37,926 bases of DNA from Myxococcaceae bacterium (GTDB lineage: Bacteria > Myxococcota > Myxococcia > Myxococcales > Myxococcaceae): assembly GCA_004173515.1 (NCBI GenBank), contig SECN01000107.1:1-37926 (forward strand). The letters run 5' to 3'. Shown piece by piece: positions 1 to 8,700 of the stretch. A program made the position numbers and the translations under genes. The notes beneath the pieces are model-generated. The model was not told where the DNA came from. It made no database searches and saw only the letters and a list, made by a program, of their open reading frames with translations. Positions within the stretch are counted from its first letter, which is position 1. Every line of letters starts with the position of its first letter.

Positions 1-25
1 TTTCCTCCCTTCTCCCCCGAGCGCC

Positions 26-1876
26 GTGGCTGGTCCCATCCTCGTCGTCGACGACGACCTGTTCTTCCGACAACTCGCCACCGACCTGCTGTCGCAGCGC
101 GGGCACCGCGTGGTCGCCGTGGAGAACGCCACCCTCGCGCTGGAGGAGGTGGCCCGGGCCACGTTCGACCTGGTCCTCACCGACGTGGTGATGCCCGGCG
201 TGGACGGCTTCGCGCTCACATCCCGCCTGCGGGAGCGCGACCCGGAGCAGGAGGTCATCCTCGTCAGCCACCGCACCGACGTGCAGGGCTCGGAGGTCGC
301 GCTGCGCCTGGGCGTGGCGGACTGCCTCACCAAACCGATTGAAGAGGCGGACCTGCTGCTCGCCGTGGACCGCGCCATGGAGCGCGCCCAGCTTCGGCAC
401 GAACGCTCGCGGCTCCAGGATGAAAACCTGGAGTTCGCCCGCTTCCACAACCTCCAGCAGCGGTGCCTGGAGCTGCTCTCCCATCCGGACCTGGAGTGGC
501 TCCAGGAGCGCGTGCTCGCGGACCTGGGTTCGGTGTGCGACGCGCAGAGCGCCGCGCTGTGGGTGGTGGACGACCGGGGAGACCTGGCGCTGCGCTCGTA
601 CCGGGGGCTGCTCGACAAGCAGTTCCTGCCGGAGAAGATGAGCCCGGAGGGGCCGCTGTCCCTGCGCCTGCGGGAGGCGCTGCCGTGGCTCGCGCGCGAC
701 GAGCGCTCCACGGTGCTCTACGTGCCGCTGGTGGCCGCGGGCGAGGTGATGGGCCTGGCGCAGTTGTCGGATCCGCTCACCGGGGACTTCCGCGCGGAGC
801 ACACGCGCGACGCCAAGGTGCTGGCGGACTTCGCCGCGGTGGGCGTGAAGAACGGCCGCAAGCTGCTCGCGCTCCAGCGCCTGGGCCTGCGCGACCGCGA
901 CACCGCCGCGTACAACCTGAGCTACTTCACCGACTACGCCTCCAAGGAGATCTACAAGGCGCGGCGGTACGGGCGCACGTTCTCGCTCTTGACCTTCAGC
1001 ATCGACAACCTGCCGCTGGTGCGCGTGCGGCTGGGGGCGTCGGAGGCGAAGAAGGCGGTGCGCGGCATCATCAAGGCGCTCAGCAAGATCATCCGCGACT
1101 CGGACGTCATCGCGAAGGCGAGCGACCAGGAATTCTACCTGCTCCTGCCGGAGACGGATTTCTTCGGCGCGATGATGTTCGTGCGCCGCGCCGTGGCGGC
1201 GGTGCGCGACGAGCCGGAGGTGCAGGACGTGGAGCAGCGCCTGCCCCTGGCGCTGGTGGGCGGTGCGAGCACCTTCCCCAAGGACGGCGAGGACTTCGAC
1301 GAGCTGGTGCACCGCTGCCGTCGCCGGATGGACGAGCGCCGCGCGTCGCTCCAGCGCCGGCTGATGCTGGACGGGCTGCCGTTCTGGGACGAGGTGGACC
1401 TGCTGCTGGGCACGCCCAACAGTCCGCGCCTGCCCACGGACGACCGGGCGGAACCCAGCCGCCGGGGCAAGGTGGCGGACGTGCTCTTCGACGAACTCCA
1501 GGTGGAGATCGCCCGCGAGCTGGTGCGCGACCCGGGCTCGCGCGGACTGCTCTACGTGGGAGGGCCGGAGATCCGCGCGGACCTGCCGCTGGCGGTGGGC
1601 CTGGAGCAGGCGCCGCCGGACCTGTCCTCGCGCATCTACCTGCTGGGCCGGCGCGTGGACCTGGAGTCGCATCCGGCGCTCACGCCGGTGTTCCTGGAGG
1701 GCGACGAGCGGGTGGCGCGCCACGAGTTCATCCTCTGGCTGTCGGAGAGCGCGTCGTACGCGCTCATCCAGCGGCGCGGGCGCGGCGCGACGTGGGGGTT
1801 CCACACCTCGGACACCGCGGTGGTGGACGGGCTCATCTCCAAGCTCCAGGCCGAATACGACCTGCAGCCCTACTGA
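26..1876 (+). CDS. Response regulator with GAF-like and degenerate GGDEF domains
   Basis: A 616-residue signalling protein. Residues 1-125 form a CheY-like receiver: acidic cluster VVDDD near 7-11, probable phospho-acceptor D53 in LVLTDVVMPG, and the conserved lysine in LTKP near 103. Residues about 145-290 look like a GAF sensor domain. Residues about 300-430 have the fold pattern of a GGDEF diguanylate cyclase, but the GGDEF signature position reads like KASDQEF, so cyclase activity is unlikely. The last 180 residues are unassigned. The GTG at 26 is chosen because the receiver begins there; the frame stays open to the window edge, so a start further upstream cannot be excluded. The next response regulator begins 18 bases after the stop, so the two are probably cotranscribed. 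The cognate kinase is not visible. Confidence 0.85.
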   Translation: MAGPILVVDDDLFFRQLATDLLSQRGHRVVAVENATLALEEVARATFDLVLTDVVMPGVDGFALTSRLRERDPEQEVILVSHRTDVQGSEVALRLGVADCLTKPIEEADLLLAVDRAMERAQLRHERSRLQDENLEFARFHNLQQRCLELLSHPDLEWLQERVLADLGSVCDAQSAALWVVDDRGDLALRSYRGLLDKQFLPEKMSPEGPLSLRLREALPWLARDERSTVLYVPLVAAGEVMGLAQLSDPLTGDFRAEHTRDAKVLADFAAVGVKNGRKLLALQRLGLRDRDTAAYNLSYFTDYASKEIYKARRYGRTFSLLTFSIDNLPLVRVRLGASEAKKAVRGIIKALSKIIRDSDVIAKASDQEFYLLLPETDFFGAMMFVRRAVAAVRDEPEVQDVEQRLPLALVGGASTFPKDGEDFDELVHRCRRRMDERRASLQRRLMLDGLPFWDEVDLLLGTPNSPRLPTDDRAEPSRRGKVADVLFDELQVEIARELVRDPGSRGLLYVGGPEIRADLPLAVGLEQAPPDLSSRIYLLGRRVDLESHPALTPVFLEGDERVARHEFILWLSESASYALIQRRGRGATWGFHTSDTAVVDGLISKLQAEYDLQPY

Positions 1877-1894
1877 CGAAGTGGAGCCCTGACC

Positions 1895-3394
1895 GTGGCC
1901 CAGGTGCGGAAGATCCTCATCGCCGACCCCGACCTCGACTCCGTGCGCGCGCTGTCGCGGGCGCTCCGGACGAAGGGCTATCAGGTGCACTACGCGCCGG
2001 ACGGCTCGCGGGCGCTGGAGGTCGCGGTGCTGCGGCACCCGGACCTGACGCTCTTTGACGAGGCGTGCCGGCTGCTGGACGCGCGCACGTTCGTGCAGAT
2101 CCTCCGCACCAACCCGCGCACCGAAGACATCCCGGTGGTGCTCACCACCTCCAGCCTGGACACGGACCGGGCGCGGGGCCCGCGCGACGGCATGTTGCGC
2201 AAGCCCTTCAACCTGGACGAGGTGCTCAGCCGCATCGAGCACATCTTCCGGCGCAACGAAGCGGCCAAGGACCTCAAGAGCGAGCAGCAGGAGATTGAAG
2301 GCTCGCTCAGCCAGCTCAGCATCCCGGACCTCATGCAGATATTGGGCATGAACAAGCGCAACGGCCGGCTGTCGCTGGAGCGCGGTTCGGAGCGCGGGGA
2401 GATCACCGTCTCCGACGGCCGCACGGTGAACGCGCGGCTCGGGAGGGTGGAAGGGGAGAAGGCGCTGTTCCGGCTGCTGTCGTGGACGGAGGGCAACTTC
2501 ACGTTCACGCCCGGCGTGAACTCCGCGCGGCCGCGCATCAACCGCGCGATGGACGACGCGCTGCTCGAAGGCATGCGGCAGTCGGATGAGGTGAACCGGC
2601 TGCTGCCGAACCTGCCGCCGCGCCACACCCGGCTGATGCTGGCGCCGGAGGTGGACCTGTCCGAAGCGCAGCACCCGGTGACGGCGCAGGTGATGGAATT
2701 GCTGCGCCAGCCGCGAGCCCTGGGCGAGGTGCTGGACCTGGCGCCCGCCACGGACATGGAGGTGCTGGGCGTGCTGTCCACGCTGCTCCAGAAGGGCGTG
2801 GCGCGGCCGACGGAGAGCGAAGGCCAGAACCTGGGCGCGGGCGACCTCATCGGCGCGGCGGAGGTGCACGCGCTGCGGGGCCGGCTGTTGCGCACGAGGG
2901 CCCCGGCGCGGGTGGCCACGGCGAAGGTGTTCGTGTGCGGCAGTGGTTCGTCCGCGGCGCGGCGCATCCTGGCGCGGGTGCCGGGACTGGAAGCGCTGTC
3001 GGCGGATCCGACCGCGGTGAAGAGCGGCTTCGGGACGCTGGGGCGGCTGGAACTCAGCGACGTGCTCAACGTGGACTTCTGCGTGCTGCCGCCCGCGGAG
3101 GCCGCGCGCCCGCTGTGGCGTCCGTTCAGCGCGGGCGCCATCGGTGCGTTGTTGATGGACTCCTCGGAGCCGGCGGTGAAGCTGGCGCACTACCTGGCGT
3201 GGGAGGTCCGCATCCCCATCGTGGTGGTGGGCACGGAGATCCCCGCGCCGCTGCTGGGGGCTCCGGCGGGGGCGATCGCTCCGGGCGAGGACCTCACGCA
3301 GGCCCTGCGCGCCATGCTCATCCAGGCGCTCAATCCCGCGCCCACGCTGCCCGGGGTGTCTCAAGTGCAGCGTGCGTCCGTGATGCCGACATAA
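1895..3394 (+). CDS. Response regulator with DUF4388 (PATAN) domain
   Basis: A 499-residue protein. Residues 1-120 are a receiver with probable phospho-acceptor D55 (LTLFDE) and a conserved lysine in LRKPFNLDEV. Residues about 135-240 match DUF4388/PATAN (SLSQLSIPDLMQIL, NGRLSLERG, GEITVSDGR), common in myxobacterial regulators and usually thought to mediate protein contacts. The C-terminal half is less recognisable; residues about 345-480 could be a second degenerate receiver-like fold. The start is a GTG with a GGAG about 9 bases upstream. The last 35 codons and stop are repeated at 18694-18799 with 11 differences, marking the insertion site of the island downstream. The final 35 residues of the present gene may therefore have arrived with the island. 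Confidence 0.85.
   Translation: MAQVRKILIADPDLDSVRALSRALRTKGYQVHYAPDGSRALEVAVLRHPDLTLFDEACRLLDARTFVQILRTNPRTEDIPVVLTTSSLDTDRARGPRDGMLRKPFNLDEVLSRIEHIFRRNEAAKDLKSEQQEIEGSLSQLSIPDLMQILGMNKRNGRLSLERGSERGEITVSDGRTVNARLGRVEGEKALFRLLSWTEGNFTFTPGVNSARPRINRAMDDALLEGMRQSDEVNRLLPNLPPRHTRLMLAPEVDLSEAQHPVTAQVMELLRQPRALGEVLDLAPATDMEVLGVLSTLLQKGVARPTESEGQNLGAGDLIGAAEVHALRGRLLRTRAPARVATAKVFVCGSGSSAARRILARVPGLEALSADPTAVKSGFGTLGRLELSDVLNVDFCVLPPAEAARPLWRPFSAGAIGALLMDSSEPAVKLAHYLAWEVRIPIVVVGTEIPAPLLGAPAGAIAPGEDLTQALRAMLIQALNPAPTLPGVSQVQRASVMPT
3289..3394 (+). repeat. Left direct repeat of island (attL-like)
   Basis: This is the last 35 codons and TAA stop of the response-regulator gene. It aligns without gaps to 18694-18799 with 11 mismatches. 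A block of 44 bases (3314-3357) is identical to 18719-18762 and is the best candidate for the crossover region. Similarity stops abruptly at the 5' side and at the stop codon. Most internal differences fall at third codon positions and the last codons differ most, which suggests two homologous alleles rather than a recent copy. Confidence 0.8.
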
Positions 3395-3700
3395 GGCGCT
3401 CGTGGGACAATTCACTGGAATTTCAACGCATTCCAAAACAGACCGCGATGCGGTTGAAAAGGCGCGTTCGGGAGGTTCTTTGCGCTCTCGGACTTGCGAA
3501 CCGAGTGCCTTCGCGAAGGTCGAGGTCGCCGGCTCCTGGCCACCAGGTACTCTCGGAGCCAACGTTCCTTGGCAACTCGTCGCTCCGAGCACTCCGATGA
3601 GTCCTCGTTGCTCCCTCTTAGGTGGGAGAGACCGGGCAGCGCCTTGATCTATCGTAGGTGGTGGGATAGCTCTCAGAGTCGTACCTCACCAGGAGAAGCC
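3395..3700. other. Gene-free left end of island, with operon leader
   Basis: About 306 bases without a convincing gene. The open frames here are short and lack family features. It contains the inverted repeat listed separately (3421-3459) and ends with a good ribosome binding site (AGGAGA, 3691-3696) before the ATG at 3701. The promoter of the six-gene operon should lie here. A TTGATC-like -35 near 3645 is visible but no clear -10 follows at proper spacing, so no promoter is called. Confidence 0.4.
3421..3459. repeat. Imperfect inverted repeat beside left repeat
   Basis: TTTCAACGCAT (3421-3431) and ATGCGGTTGAAA (3448-3459) form an inverted repeat with one unpaired base and a 16-base loop. 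It lies 26 bases inside the left direct repeat. The half-site GTTGAAA also occurs near the other end (18647-18653). It could be a recombinase arm site, an operator of the downstream operon, or chance. Confidence 0.35.
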
Positions 3701-4186
3701 ATGGAAGCCCAGGTGCTGAATCAGCCGATGACTTTCGAGCAGGCCCACGAATTCATTCGTGTGGACACGGAGCTTGCCCATGCCCTCAATTGCGTCTCGG
3801 AGCTCGACTTCAACATGCTCAAGCGCAAACTCATGGAGGAGCAGGAGTGGACGTCTGAGTACTGCGACGAAGTAGAATCGCTCTATCGCAAGTTCCTCGC
3901 TCTCAACATCCGGTTCCCGGACAAGAAGATCTGCCCGACGGGTCCCATCGACGAGTTCTGGCACGCACACATCCTGGATACCCGTGCCTATGCGAATGAT
4001 TGTGAGCGGCTCTTCGGGCGGATGCTGCATCACTTCCCGTACTTCGGCATGCGTGGTCCGGAGGACCGTCAGAACCTGGAAGAGACCTTCTTGCAGTCCA
4101 TCGACCTTTTTGTCCTCCACTTCGGTGTCGATCCAACGGCGGGTGATGCTCGTGCACGGAGCTGTCGTCCACAGCGCTGCCCGTGA
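3701..4186 (+). CDS. Small GRDP-like (DUF1399-like) protein, possible peptide precursor
   Basis: A 161-residue acidic, soluble protein and the first gene of the six-gene operon. The ATG at 3701 follows AGGAGAAGCC, a good ribosome binding site; the frame is open further upstream but without one. Residues 86-93 read FWHAHILD, followed by an aromatic block LHHFPYFGMRG near 108-118. This pattern resembles the glycine-rich-domain-containing protein-like family (GRDP/DUF1399), found in plants and in uncharacterised bacterial proteins. The glycine-rich part is absent. The C-terminal tail after about residue 147 is different in character: short, basic, with two cysteines (SCRPQRCP at the end). A conserved folded domain followed by a short Cys/Arg tail, placed first in an operon of tailoring enzymes, suits a long leader plus core peptide of a RiPP. 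That role is inference; it could equally be an enzyme subunit. Confidence 0.7.
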   Translation: MEAQVLNQPMTFEQAHEFIRVDTELAHALNCVSELDFNMLKRKLMEEQEWTSEYCDEVESLYRKFLALNIRFPDKKICPTGPIDEFWHAHILDTRAYANDCERLFGRMLHHFPYFGMRGPEDRQNLEETFLQSIDLFVLHFGVDPTAGDARARSCRPQRCP

Positions 4187-4234
4187 GGGTTTCCCTCGCT
4201 CGTTGCTTGTGGAGTGCGGGCCGAAGGATTCCTC

Positions 4235-4918
4235 ATGCGCAGCCGCTTCTTCCATTCTCAAGAAGATGAGGAGCACCTTGAGGCTTCCAACGAAGTTTTC
4301 TGGAATTGCCTCCTCCAGCACATGCATGAGGATGACTGGTCGCATCCTCCTTGCACAGCGCTGGATGTAGGTTGCCATAGGGGTGGGCTGCTGCTGCGCC
4401 TGCTTGGCCGCTGGCAGCTTCGCAGTCTCTACGGGATTGAGCCTATCGCGGAAGCGCGTGAGCACGCTGCCCTCCGCCTCAGTGGGCTTGTCCCTTCTGT
4501 TGAATTGCTCGACGCGGCCGGTTGGGAGCGAATCCCAGAGGGCTGCATCGACCTCGTCACCTGCCATGAAATGCTCTACCTGGAGCCGGATGTCAGCGGG
4601 TTCATGGCCCGCTTGCAGCGAGTGCTCTCGCAAGGAGGCAGGGCCTACGTCGTGTTGGGATGCCATGCCGAAAACCCGGTCTGGCCCCTCTGGCGTCCCG
4701 TTCTGGAAGACATGGGCCACCGCGTCTACGGCCATCGGCCCATGGACATCCTCGCTGCCGCAGGCGCTCAAGGGCTTCTCCCCTCGGTGAGACCCCTTCG
4801 CACATCAGGCTGGATAACCCACGACCCGCGACTGTCGACCTTCTCCTTTCCCAGCGTGGGCGACATGATGAATCACCATTTCAGACATAAACTGCTCTTC
4901 AGGTTCATGCGCCCATGA
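4235..4918 (+). CDS. SAM-dependent methyltransferase (class I)
   Basis: About 227 residues, probable class I S-adenosylmethionine methyltransferase. Motif I is ALDVGCHRGG near residues 42-51, an acidic residue ending strand 2 is in YGIEPI, and the post-motif region reads IDLVTCHEMLYLEPD followed by GGRAYVVLG. The ATG at 4235 is preferred because AAGGA lies a suitable distance upstream; a GTG at 4214 would add seven residues but has no usable site. It follows the small FWHAHILD protein by 48 bases and overlaps the next gene by ATGA, so translation is probably coupled. The substrate is unknown; the context suggests tailoring of the product of the same operon. Confidence 0.8.
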   Translation: MRSRFFHSQEDEEHLEASNEVFWNCLLQHMHEDDWSHPPCTALDVGCHRGGLLLRLLGRWQLRSLYGIEPIAEAREHAALRLSGLVPSVELLDAAGWERIPEGCIDLVTCHEMLYLEPDVSGFMARLQRVLSQGGRAYVVLGCHAENPVWPLWRPVLEDMGHRVYGHRPMDILAAAGAQGLLPSVRPLRTSGWITHDPRLSTFSFPSVGDMMNHHFRHKLLFRFMRP

Positions 4919-5796
4919 CGCTCGGTTCTCTCCTGCCAGAAATTGTCGTCAGTGATGCGGTCACTGGTTGGTTCGCCTCTTCGAAGCACTCCAGTTCCTT
5001 GGCGCTGGCGGACTTGGAGCAGACTGCGCTTCGTGGTGAACTCGACGATGCATTTCTCCAGTCAGAAGCCTGGATTGGCTTCACTGACCGCGTCCGCGAA
5101 TTGTGGCGAAAGTATGACCATGTGGTGCTCCGTGGAGTACCGGAGGTGGGTGAGGGGGTTTCACTGTTACTCGCATCCCTTGCGCTCTCTCGTCGTTTCA
5201 AACCTTATCGGAAGGACAAGGTGGTCAAACACTTCCGAATGTCTCCATGGACGACGGACCTGTCGCATACGTTGAAGGAAGGGCACTTCCACACGGACAT
5301 CAATACGGCTCCTTTGCCGCCCGTGGTAACGGCCATCCAATGCAAGGTTCCTGACCCAGCCAGTCCGTCCCAGGGCGAGCTGCGTGTCGCCCGACTGTAC
5401 GAATTACTGGCTGAGCTACACCGTCGCAACGCCTCGGCTGCCCTCACTTTCCTCCAAGAGACGGACGTGAGCATGGTCAATGAGACATCGCCCGGCGGGT
5501 GGACGGGATGCTGCATCGCCGAAGGGCGCATCCGTTTCCACCCCGAGACGCTCCGTGCGGGCCAGCGCCGGTTCGGCAAGAATCCGATTGAGCTCGAAGC
5601 CCACCTCCAGCTCATTCATGATGCCGCGCTCTCCGTGTCCACGCCCATCCATCTAGGCGCCGGAGATGTCCTCCTCGTGTCGAATACACGAGCCCTCCAC
5701 TACAGAGGGGCGTGCACGGTCGTCTTCCAATCGTTTCCTAGAGCCTTCACGTCTCGTGAAGTTTATGTCCTCCATATGCTGGACGAGCCGTTATGA
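4915..5796 (+). CDS. TauD-like Fe(II)/2-oxoglutarate-dependent oxygenase
   Basis: A 293-residue protein of the TauD/TfdA type. The iron-binding triad is visible: H126 and D128 in HFHTDIN, and distal H262 in the segment GDVLLVSNTRALHYR, with R264 positioned to bind 2-oxoglutarate. Such enzymes hydroxylate, desaturate or otherwise oxidise C-H bonds using O2 and 2-oxoglutarate, in the cytoplasm. The start ATG overlaps the preceding stop (ATGA), and the end overlaps the UvrA-like gene in the same way. A related but 5'-truncated oxygenase lies at the far end of the island (17783-18508). The substrate is unknown; a biosynthetic tailoring step is the likeliest role, though catabolic TauD roles cannot be excluded by sequence alone. 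Confidence 0.85.
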   Translation: MTLGSLLPEIVVSDAVTGWFASSKHSSSLALADLEQTALRGELDDAFLQSEAWIGFTDRVRELWRKYDHVVLRGVPEVGEGVSLLLASLALSRRFKPYRKDKVVKHFRMSPWTTDLSHTLKEGHFHTDINTAPLPPVVTAIQCKVPDPASPSQGELRVARLYELLAELHRRNASAALTFLQETDVSMVNETSPGGWTGCCIAEGRIRFHPETLRAGQRRFGKNPIELEAHLQLIHDAALSVSTPIHLGAGDVLLVSNTRALHYRGACTVVFQSFPRAFTSREVYVLHMLDEPL

Positions 5797-8700
5797 GGAA
5801 AAGCAAAGCAGTCACTGCGACAAAGAGCAAAGACCAGATTGAGGTTGTTGGGGCGGATGCAAACAACCTCCAATCCATCAACGTCAACTTCCCTTTGAAT
5901 CGGGTGACGATGGTGGTTGGGGTATCGGGCTCTGGAAAGAGTTCGCTCCTGGAGGACACGCTCGCGACCGAAGCAGGTCGGCGCATGGGCACATTTCTCG
6001 GCATTCATCCTCCCCACATGGAAGGCCCCCCGCCACGGGCGTTCATTGGCCCCTTGCCGGCGGCCATCCACGTGGGACAAAGGACATTCCGGGGATCCGC
6101 CCGAACAACTGTTGGAACCAGCACCGGGCTGCTCGCAACCCTGCGCAGGCTCTTCCTGGCCGCCGGGCATCCCTATTCAGACGAACTGAAGCGACACGTA
6201 CCTGCCCCATCTCCGGAAAGCTATGCCGAGTGGTTGGTGCGGCATCACCGCGGCCCGGCGACCATCTGGGCCGCCCCCGTGCGCTTCGCAGCGACGGACG
6301 GTGTCAGTACCTTCGCGCGGTTACATGACCTTGGGATTGACCAAGCAGTCGTACGAAGTGAGACAGACAGTCCGTCAGTCTGGGAGAAGGGCCGCCTTGT
6401 TCGATTGGCACATGCCAAGCCCCTGGCATCGACGGTCCGGCACATCATTGAGGCGAACATGGGGTCGGCGGACATCGAACCCCGGGCGAATGTGGGTAAG
6501 TTGAAGTCACTTCTCACCAGGGCCTTTGAAGCAGGTGGGGGGGCGGTCGTTGTTGAACTGCCGGGCGCGATACAGCCTGAGTTGCAAGGCCCCTTCGGAG
6601 CGCGACTGGATTCTACCCTCCATTGCGTCGAGCCAGAACTGGCCACCTGTTTCTGCCTCCCCAGTTCCCACCTTCTCTCCTTCAATTCGCCAGAGCACCC
6701 CCTGAGCGGCGCCTGCCCGACGTGCCGTGGTCTGGGCCGTGCGGTCGTTGTCGACGAGGGGGCGCTTGTCCCTCATCCAGAGCGCTCAATGCATGCGGGC
6801 GCCTTCGCTCTCTGGACTGAGAAGAACTACAAATACCTCAACATCCAGCACGAGACCGTCGAGGGGCTGCGCGGCATGAGGGGCTTTTCTCCAGATGTCC
6901 CCTGGATGCGCCTATCCGAGGATGCCCGGCGGCTGGTCCTGGACGGGGCTGGCTCCGAATTGGTGACGGATCGAGAGCGCAAGACGGGGCGGAAGATGAG
7001 CGCCCCCAGGCCGTTCGAAGGCTTCCGCAAGGCCCTCATCGAGCGCGTGTCGCGAGGGACGAAGGTCGCTCAGAGCCTGGCTTTCCTCGTGCGTGAGGGC
7101 GCGTGCCATGAATGTTGTGGCACACGTTGGTCCTTCCAGGCCCGTGCGCTGCGGGTGGGCAGCCTTGGCGTTCATGAGCTGCTGGCGCTGCCCTTCACTG
7201 GCTTGTCAGCACATACACATGAGGATCACGCATTCAACGCCTCCGTACCGCGCGAGGCCAAGGGATTGGTGCGACGTCTCCAGCAGCAAGCCCAATCGTT
7301 TGTCTCGGTGGGGCTCGGGCACCTGTCCGGAGATCGAGGCATGTTGGAAGTCAGTGGCGGCGAGGGGCGCCGGACCCAACTCGCTGGCGTGCTGAATGCA
7401 CGCAGCGCGGGTTTGTGTCTGCTCCTGGATGAGCCTGCCCGAGGGCTTCATGATGAGGACCTGGTAGGGCTTGCGGACGCCATCGCGAGCCTTGCGCCCC
7501 ATCATACGGTGATCATGAACGAGCACCGCCAGGCGCTCGCCCATGCCGCTGACCACCTCATCCAACTCGGCCCGGGAGCCGGCGCTGCCGGTGGATGCGT
7601 CGATTATGAGGGACCCGTCGTAGAGAGTGCGTGGGCGCACCTGCCTTCCATCAAGAGAACGGTGCCGCTGAAGCAGGAGCCGCCGCAGTGGCTTACCATC
7701 CAGGGCGCAACCATCCACAACCTCCAGGGCGTTGACTGCAAGCTTCCATTGGGACGACTGACGTGCCTGACAGGAGTCTCTGGCTCTGGCAAATCGAGCT
7801 TCGTGCGAGGCGTACTCTTGCCTGGTGTGCTCGGGATACTGGACAAGACCTCGCCACTGGCTGACTTTGACCTTCGTCCGGGAAGCTGGAAGGCCCTTAA
7901 GGGTGCCGAACATCTTGCAGGGGTGGTCGCGCTGGACCAGGGGATCCCTCCCACGAATCGTCGCAGCATCGTGGCGACGTTCCTTGATCTGGCTGAACGG
8001 CTGCGGACTGTCTTCGGATCCTCCGAGCAGGCCCGCGCAGCGGGGTTGAGCGCCAGCGACTTCGGACTGAACGCGGGCCAGGGGCGTTGCCAGTTCTGCC
8101 TGGGGCTGGGTGAAGTCGCGGAGCACGAACTGTGGACAGCCTGCCCTGTATGCGGCGGACTGCGGTACGGACAGGAGGCGCTGTCCGTGCAGGTTGAAGG
8201 CATGAGCATCGGGGACCTACTCGCTCTGCCAGTGTCCTCGCTGCGGAAGAAGCTCCCCTCCTTCCTTGCAGCGCAGGCGGGCGTTCTGGAGGAGATGGAG
8301 GAGTTGGGAATCGGGCACGTCAGTCTCGGTCGGCGCGTGGACACGCTGAGCGGCGGCGAAGTGCAGCGGTTGCGCATTGCGAGCAAGCTGTCCGAGCATG
8401 GTTCGCGCCGACTGCTGTTTGTCCTTGATGAGCCCGCAGCGGGTCTCCATCCCCAAGACGTAGCGCACCTCGTGCGCGCGCTGGACCGCATCCTGAGTGT
8501 GGGGCTCAACACGGTGGTGCTGGTGGAGCACAATGCCGCCATCATCGGCGCCGCGGACTGGCTCATCGAGTTTGGACCTAGTGGTGGGCCCAACGGCGGG
8601 CGGGTGATGGCGATGGGAACGCCTGCGGAGGTGCGTAGAACGGACACCGCAACGGGGCGCATGCTCGCGGGAAGAACCGTGCGAGCCAGTTCCGGCCACC

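Noticed and set aside
463..2058. Long plus-strand open frame of about 530 codons overlapping both response regulators
   Set aside because: It is rich in Gly/Ala/Pro/Arg with no family pattern, the usual shadow frame in very GC-rich DNA, and overlaps two well-supported genes.
3395..3700. tRNA or tmRNA gene as the attachment site of the island
   Set aside because: No cloverleaf or acceptor/TPsiC pattern could be found; the repeat is the end of a protein gene.
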